From an uncultured Selenomonadaceae bacterium (GTDB lineage: Bacteria; Bacillota; Negativicutes; Selenomonadales; Selenomonadaceae): a stretch of DNA of 14,408 nt. A model generated the notes under the pieces. That model searched no databases and was not told the origin of the DNA. It saw only the letters and a program-made list of their open reading frames with translations. The stretch is from NCBI GenBank assembly GCA_937902665.1, contig CALELM010000029.1, positions 1 to 14,408 on the forward strand, read 5' to 3'. Positions 14,276 through 14,408 of the stretch are shown here, one piece after another. How positions within the stretch are numbered: the first letter of the stretch is position 1; every line of letters begins with the position of its first letter. A program made the position numbers and the translations under genes.

Positions 14276-14307
14276 AGCGGCGAGGTTAATTAACTTCGTC
14301 GCTTTTT
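14276..14307 (+). terminator. Rho-independent terminator
   Basis: AGCGGCGAGGTT (14276-14287) pairs with AACTTCGTCGCT (14292-14303) over 12 bp, including two G-U pairs, around an AATT loop. A TTTTT run (14303-14307) follows. It ends the two-gene small-protein operon. Confidence 0.85.
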
Positions 14308-14332
14308 AATTTAAGAAAGGAGCAGATAAAAA

Positions 14333-14365
14333 TTGAATAAAGTTAACCGTCACGATAACGTATAA
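14333..14365 (+). CDS. Possible 10-codon leader peptide at the window edge
   Basis: AAAGGAG (14316-14322) precedes TTG 14333, which reads (M)NKVNRHDNV and then two stops. The good ribosome site with such a short frame suggests either a leader peptide or the start of a gene with a frameshift, whose rest would be outside the window. A 5-bp hairpin TCGGG-TGCTG-CCCGA (14385-14399) follows. Confidence 0.25.
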   Translation: MNKVNRHDNV

Positions 14366-14408
14366 TAAGTTTCGCAAATTCAATTCGGGTGCTGCCCGAT
14401 CCTAAAAT

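Overview
The window is a segment of an integrative conjugative element from a low- to mid-GC Gram-positive bacterium. It is most likely a gut clostridium (Lachnospiraceae-like), since the gene order matches the Tn1549/C. difficile CTn type of transfer module. The evidence is a run of co-directional, tightly packed genes with strong AGGAGG-type ribosome sites and the recognisable families listed below. The host assignment is inference, because no chromosomal gene is present.

Positions 1-11740 are the transfer module, all on the + strand. The order is: the C-terminal end of a VirB6/TrbL-like membrane channel protein; PrgI-family membrane protein; VirB4-type ATPase; a membrane-anchored two-domain wall hydrolase (M23 plus NlpC/P60); DUF4315 coiled-coil protein; DUF4366 surface protein; topoisomerase III; two small unknown proteins; a DUF5688 protein; and an XRE-type regulator. 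Most junctions are 4-25 bp apart or overlap (TAATG, or a start inside the previous gene), so one long operon is likely. VirB6 and VirB4 each carry one apparent single-base frameshift. In VirB4 the shift separates the Walker A half from the Walker B half, so transfer is probably disabled unless these are sequencing errors.

Positions 11741-12122 hold no gene. They contain a 33-nt hairpin with the layout of a group II intron domain V, followed by a domain VI-like hairpin. This looks like the 3' relic of an intron.

Positions 12123-13796 are clearly more AT-rich and hold a compact accessory module. A promoter with phased repeats drives a DUF4258 (MqsR/RelE-like) protein. Next comes a protein fusing a YgiT/MqsA-type zinc finger to an excisionase-type helix-turn-helix. 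Overlapping it is an ImmA/IrrE-type metallopeptidase gene that is broken by a frameshift, an in-frame TGA and the loss of the second zinc-binding histidine. I read this as a toxin-antitoxin-like or regulatory three-gene system whose protease arm has decayed.

Positions 13797-14310 hold a densely structured stretch, with a terminator for minus-strand transcription and nested or competing hairpins. Two tiny basic genes of unknown function and a clean + strand terminator follow. The last 100 bases contain only a possible 10-codon leader and a small hairpin at the edge.
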